NCBI RefSeq assembly: GCF_963678975.1
Contig: NC_089276.1
Span: 1,302,001-1,366,000, forward strand
DNA length: 64,000 nt
Source of the DNA: Dysidea avara
Lineage: Eukaryota; Porifera; Demospongiae; Dictyoceratida; Dysideidae
Direction: 5' to 3'
The translations under genes were made by a program, and so were the position numbers. This document shows, in pieces, positions 58,847 through 64,000 of this stretch (position 1 is the stretch's first letter; the number at the start of each line of letters is the position of its first letter). Under the pieces are notes generated by a model. That model saw only the letters and a program-made list of their open reading frames with translations, searched no databases and had not been told where the DNA came from.

Positions 58847-59065
58847 TCAAGACACACGATAGTGTGTAGTGCGGCCCAAGAAGCCGGTGCGCCACACCGT
58901 GAGTATATTAACAGGAAGAATCAAGACACACGATAGTGTGTCGTGCGGCCCAAGAAGCTGGTGCGCCACACCGTGAGTATATTAACAGGAAGAAATCAAG
59001 ACACACAATAGTGTGTCGTGCGGCCCAAGAAGCCGGTGCGCCACACCGTGAGTATATTAACAGGA
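58847..59065 (+). repeat. Three ~70-bp tandem units
   Basis: AAGACACACGATAGTGTGTC, GCGGCCCAAGAAGC and CGTGAGTATATTAACAGGAA repeat three times (starts about 58847, 58921, 58988). The single copy at 38788 shows that the leader normally has one. Confidence 0.9.
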
Positions 59066-59250
59066 AGAAAGAAAACGCAATTTTCACACCTATGTAGCTC
59101 TGTGATCCCTTATCCGATTGGAACCACATTTGCTACAGAAGTGCCGGCCAGTTATGGGAGTCTACATACCAAATTTGAAGAAACTCGGTCCAGCCATTTC
59201 CGAGATACGAGCGAACAAAATTTTGTTTTAATTTCTTCGTTTTTTCCGCT

Positions 59251-59610
59251 TCTTTTTTTTTTTTTTTTTTTTGAGATATAAAGAAAATAAGATTAGAACA
59301 TACAAATAAATAGTTAAACAATTAAATCAAAAACTGAGTCTCTGATTGCACCAAGGCCACAGGAACACTTTTGATGTAATGACCTTGTGAAGATCGCGCT
59401 CCTCTAATGCACTGGATTGCTGAACGCAGCTAACAAAATGACAATTTACATCTAATCATCCTAGTACTGTGGCATAAGGGTAATTCCATTTGTCAGACAA
59501 TAAACTCGCCAATCTCTTGTAAAATACACTGGCTTCATGGCCCATTCCTCCGGAAGCAGAGAACACTAGAGGGGTAAAAGAACTTGTATGATTGAAAGGA
59601 TTCATTCCAA
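59251..59610 (-). mobile_element. 5'-truncated LINE (same family as 21622) with poly-A
   Basis: The minus strand reads SASGGMGHEASVFYKRLAS, LLSDKWNYPYATVLG, then frame-shifted QCIRGARS, to a stop and a poly-A of about 20 (poly-T at 59251-59272). It interrupts the leader repeat. Confidence 0.8.
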
Positions 59611-60108
59611 ATTTATGCATAAGCTGCCGTCATCTTTCAGTTCCAAGTTTCAATTTACATTGACTGAACGTCGCCGTTTTCATACAGCTATTCAGATTTT
59701 TAAATCTTTACATCGAATTTCTCCTCCTTATTTACATGATATATTTCAGTTTTCGAAGGATGTTACTGGTCATCTTAGTCGTAATGTTAATCGTTTATTT
59801 GTTCCTAGAGTGTTTATCAACTATGGCAAGCGAACTTTTTTCTACCGAGGAACTGTTTTATGGAGCAACCTTAAGTCTACTGTTACTGGGGCTGCCACTT
59901 TGTCGTCATTTCGTAATTATTATCTTAATTCTTAATTCCTGTGTAATTTTGTCTATGTATCCTTAGTTGTGTATGTATGTTTGTTGTTTTTTTGTATATT
60001 ATTAGTTATTGTATGTGTCTATTGTATGTTTGTTTAGGGCTCCACTGAAAATCAGTTTTACTGAGTGGACTCCCTGCTTAAAAATTACAATTACAATTAC
60101 AATTACAA
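59588..60108 (+). mobile_element. CR1-like LINE 3' end with (ATTACA)n tail
   Basis: The frame 59588-59935 holds FTLTERRRFHTAIQIFKSLH, SPPYLHDIFQFS and FFYRGTVLWSNLKS, the RT C-terminus. The trailer has GGGCTCCACTGAAAATCAG with a hairpin to TGAGTGGACTCCC and a tail of ATTACA repeats (60084-60108). It lies head to head with the minus-strand LINE, overlapping its edge. Confidence 0.85.
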
Positions 60109-60479
60109 CTGTGTTCCACTTCACGGATTCGTAACTCATAAGCTCTCTTCTTTGTTATTTCGTGTTTCCTGTAACATGATTGAAGGGTGGTTCCACTGTT
60201 GGATGGTGCAAGAGGGTTAAAAACTCTGACGTCCGTATAACTGATCTATTTACAGCTAGACTCCAATCATATTATTGTACCTAATGTATTTGTTTATGTG
60301 ATCCCTGAGCACACCAGCAGGGCTGACTGCTCAATAAACAATAATAATAATAATAACATTTTTCATAACGACCACCCCAAAATCCATTCATGGCAATGTC
60401 CAAGCGTGCGCCATCCTGAGTGTTGGCAATCTTCTGTTGAAACCTTTCATCACTTAGAGGCTGCAGATGAGGCTTCTTC
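60109..60479. other. LINE/SINE-tail-like sequence
   Basis: GCTGACTGCTCAATAAACAA plus (AAT)n at about 60330-60356 resembles another retroelement 3' end. No coding signal. Confidence 0.5.
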
Positions 60480-61060
60480 TACTTCTTCATTTCGCACACT
60501 TCGCAAAATCCGCCATAAAACACGAATTCGTGCTCCAATCGGACTAAAATTTGGCACACTTGAAGGGCTCATTACGGCGGATCTCTGTACCAACTTTGGT
60601 AGGAATCCGATGGACATTCACGGAGTTATGATCGATTATTCGCGTGAAATAAGGTCGAAGGTCTGTCACGCCCACAGGGTAAACCCCTTGAAGGAATGAG
60701 TTGAAAATTGCTATGTAGATGGAGTAACCATCGTAGGAGTGCCTTTTTGTGGTTTGAAAAGAATCGAGATAAAGACCATGGAGATATGACACAAAACCCA
60801 ACCTGTGTCACAATTACTCAATCGATATTTATGAATAAAAAAGCTATTAGTTTGCACGCCTACCAGGCAAACCGCTTAGAGCAATGAGCTGAAAATCGGT
60901 GTGCAGCTGGAATAATCATCATAGAAAGTCCTAGCAGTAGTACAGAAGAATCGGATTACAAACCACTGAGTCATGATTCGAAAGCCAACTACGTGTTGCA
61001 AATGCGAGATCGAGATACTCTAATAGAACAGTCACCCTAATAGAGCATTCGGCTACCTTT
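60480..61060. repeat. Leader part of the leader-plus-satellite repeat, copy 2 (right piece)
   Basis: Continues the leader begun at 58847 after the LINE insertions: TGTACCAACTTTGG, CACGCCCACAGGGTAAACC, two diverged ~170-bp sub-repeats (60660 and 60850) and the dispersed motif doublet at 61009-61051. Confidence 0.8.
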
Positions 61061-61129
61061 ATAACTTACTCCATTAAAGAATTATATTACATTGCAAGTT
61101 ATTCTGTACGGAATTCAGCTACAACCAGT

Positions 61130-64000
61130 TAATCTGATAGGCAATTCAGCTACAGGCAAGTCACCCTGTAGAGAGTTCACCTAGAAACAAATCACCCTGT
61201 AGAGAGATCAGCTAGAAGAAGTCACCTTGTAGGGAGTTCAGTTACAAAGAAACTATGCACCATGTAGAGAGTTCAGCTGCAAACAAATCACCCTGTAAAG
61301 AAATCAGCTAGAAGAAGTCACCTTGTAGAGAGTTCAGCTACAAAGAAACCATCATGTAGAGAGTTCAGCTGAAAAAAATCACCCTGGAGAGAGTTCAGCT
61401 ACGAAAAGATCACCCTGTAGAGAGTTCAGCTACAAAGAAACCATCATGTAGAGAGTTCAGCTACAAACAAATCTCCCTGTAGAGAGATCAGCTAGAAGAA
61501 GTTACCCTGTAGAGAGTTCAGCTTCAAACAAATCACCCTATAGAAAGATCAGCTAGAAGAGGTCACCTTGTAGAGAGTTCAGTTACAAAGAAACCACCAT
61601 GTAGAGAGCTCAGCTACAAACTAGTGACCTTGTAGAGACATCAGCTAGAAGAAGTTACCTTGTAGAGAGTTCAGCTACAAAGAAACCATCCTTTAAAGAG
61701 CTCAGCTGCAAACAAATCACCTGTACAGAATTCAGCTACAAACAAATCATCCTGTAGAAAGATCAGCTAGAAAAAGTTACCTTGTAGAGAGTTCAGTTAC
61801 AAAGAAACTACCATGTAGAGAATTCAGCTACAAACTAGCGACCCTGTAAAGACATCAGCTAGAAGAAGTTACCTTGTAGAGAGTTCAGCTACAAAGAAAC
61901 CATTATTTAAAGAGCTCAGCTGCAAACAAATCACCTATACAGAATTCAGCTACAAACAAATCACCATGTAGAGAGATCAGCTAGAAGAAGTTATCTTGTA
62001 GATAGTTCAGCTACAAACAAATCACCCTGTAGAGAGATCAGCTAGAAGAAGTTAACTTGTACAGAATTCAGCTACAAACAAATCACCCTGTAGAGAGATC
62101 AGCTAGAAGAAATTATCTTGTAGATAGTTCAGCTACAAACAAATCACCCTGTAGAGAGATCAGCTAGAAGAAGTTAACTTGTACAGAATTCAGCTACAAA
62201 CAAATCACCCTGTAGAGAGATCAGCTAGAAGAAATTATCTTGTAGATAGTTCAGCTACAAACAAATCACCCTGTAGAAAGATCAGTTAGAAGAAGTTACC
62301 TTGTAGAGGATTCAGCTACAAACAAATCACCCTGTAGAAAGATCAGCTAGAAGAAGTCACCTTGTAGAAAGTTCAGTTACAAAGAAACCACCATGTAAAG
62401 AGTTCAGCTACAAACCAGTGACCTTGTAGAGACATCAGCTAGAAAAGTTACCTTGTAGAGAGTTCAGCTACAAAGAAACCATTCTGTAAAGAGCTCAGCT
62501 GCAAACAAATCACCTGTACAGAATTCAGCTACGAACAAATCACCCTGTAGAGAGATCAGCTAGAAGAAGTTACATTGTAGAGAGTTCAGCTAGAAGAAAT
62601 TACCTTGTAGAGAGATCCCTATAGAGAGATCAGCTAGAAGAAATTACCTTGTAGGTAGTTCAGCTACAAACAAATCACCCTGTAGAGAGATCAGCTAGAA
62701 GAAGTTATCTTGTAGATAGTTCAGCTACAAACAAATCTCCCTGTAGAGAGATCAGCTGGAAGAAATTACCTTGTAGAGAGTTCAGCTACAAAGAAACCAT
62801 TCTGTAAAGAGCTCAGCTGCAAACAAATCACCTGTACAGAATTCAGCTACAAACACATCACCCTGTAGAGAGATCAGCTGGAAGAAATTACCTTGTAGAG
62901 AGTTCAGCTACAAAGAAACCATTCTGTAAAGAGCTCAGCTGCAAACAAATCACCTGTACAGAATTCAGCTACAAACAAATCACCCTGTAGAGAGATCAGC
63001 TAGAAGATATTACCTTGTAGATAGTTCAGCTACAAAGAAACCATTCTGTAAAGAGCTCAGCTGCAAACAAATCACCTGTACAGAATTCAGCTACAAACAC
63101 ATCACCCTGTAGAGAGATCAGCTAGAAGAAGTACCTTGTAGAGAGTTCAGCTACAAAGAAACCATTCTGTAAAGAGCTCAGCTGCAAACAAATCACCTGT
63201 ACAGAATTCAGCTACAAGCAAATCACCCTGTAGAGAGATCAGCTAGAAGATATTACCTTGTAGATAGTTCAGCTACAAACAAATCTCCCTGTAGAGAGAT
63301 CAGCTAGAAGAAATTACCTTGTAGAGAGTTCAGCTACAAAGAAACCATTCTGTAAAGAGCTCAGCTGCAAACAAATCACCTGTACAGAATTCAGCTACAA
63401 ACAAATCACCCTGTAGAGAGATCAGCTAGAAGATATTACCTTGTAGATAGTTCAGCTACAAAGAAACCATTCTGTAAAGAGCTCAGCTGCAAACAAATCA
63501 CCTGTACAGAATTCAGCTACAAACACATCACCCTGTAGAGAGATCAGCTAGAAGAAGTACCTTGTAGAGAGTTCAGCTACAAAGAAACCATTCTGTAAAG
63601 AGCTCAGCTGCAAACAAATCACCTGTACAGAATTCAACTACAAGCAAATCACCCTGTAGAGAGATCAGCTAGAAGATATTACCTTGTAGATAGTTCAGCT
63701 ACAAACAAATCTCCCTGTAGAGAGATCAGCTGGAAGAAATTACCTTGTAGAGAGTTCAGCTACAAAGAAACCATTCTGTAAAGAGCTCAGCTGCAAACAA
63801 ATCACCTGTACAGAATTCAGCTACAAACAAATCACCCTGTAGAGAGATCAGCTAGAAGATATTACCTTGTAGATAGTTCAGCTACAAAGAAACCATTCTG
63901 TAAAGAGCTCAGCTGCAAACAAATCACCTGTACAGAATTCAGCTACGAACAAATCACCCTGTAGAGAGATCAGCTAGAAGAAGTTACATTGTAGAGAGTT
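61130..64000 (+). repeat. ~31-bp satellite array 2, runs off the window
   Basis: Same monomers as array 1 plus a fourth type (GTAAAGAGCTCAGCTGCAAA, then CCTGTACAGAATTCAGC). From about 62750 onward long blocks are nearly identical, with a higher-order period of about 426 bp (the variant GAAGAAGTACC at 63124 recurs at about 63550), indicating recent amplification. Confidence 0.95.

Overview
This is a eukaryotic, animal-type window, AT-rich, with tiny spliceosomal introns (54-60 bp where I can define them), very few intact genes and a great deal of transposon-derived DNA. The kelch and kinase paralogue types, the short introns and the repeat styles suggest an early-branching animal, most likely a demosponge. 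That assignment is inference; no rRNA or mitochondrial marker is present.

Likely host genes or gene pieces: (i) a kelch-repeat protein at 32185-33222 (-), with a broken paralogue at 101-1015 (-); (ii) an MTG1-type mitochondrial ribosome GTPase, four exons between 21055 and 18233 (-), with a damaged first exon; (iii) a TKL-like protein kinase at 48182-47154 (-), complete in its motifs but with one in-frame TAG; (iv) a TATA-driven acidic 262-residue protein of unknown function at 15727-16515 (+), with a decayed relative at 8060-8616. A two-exon OB-fold/zinc-ribbon (RPA-like) gene at 23818-24879 (+) lies inside an inserted element.

Layout. 1-3080 is the left copy of a segmental duplication whose partner is 32086-38445. 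3.4-7.2 kb is nested TIR elements, including a hAT-like element whose empty site is preserved at 43.3-43.8 kb. 8.7-12.0 kb is a decayed APE-endonuclease LINE ending in a (TG)n tract. 13.7-17.9 kb holds a transposon ORF relic, a perfect hairpin element, the 262-residue gene and a hAT-like MITE. 18.2-21.1 kb is MTG1, its large intron filled by four TIR elements. 21.6-31.1 kb is a 5'-truncated LINE with poly-A and a 9-bp target duplication, split by an ~8 kb insertion carrying the RPA-like gene and three head-to-tail ~1.9 kb units. 33.8-37.1 kb is a 3.3 kb fold-back element. 38.8-42.1 and 58.8-64.0 kb are two copies of a composite 'leader plus ~31-bp satellite' repeat. 45.1-47.1 kb is a TIR element inside the kinase transcription unit. 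49.0-56.7 kb holds two inverted copies of a long TIR element carrying a spliced PHD-finger gene relic. LINE 3' ends fill 56.9-60.1 kb.

The most unusual signals are a ~26-bp motif (core CTCTATTAGAGTAT) found in many unrelated repeats, the LINE/RPA/tandem-unit composite, the fold-back element whose two arms share the same stop codon, and the PHD-finger TIR element. All similarity statements come from reading the sequence; nothing was searched in a database.
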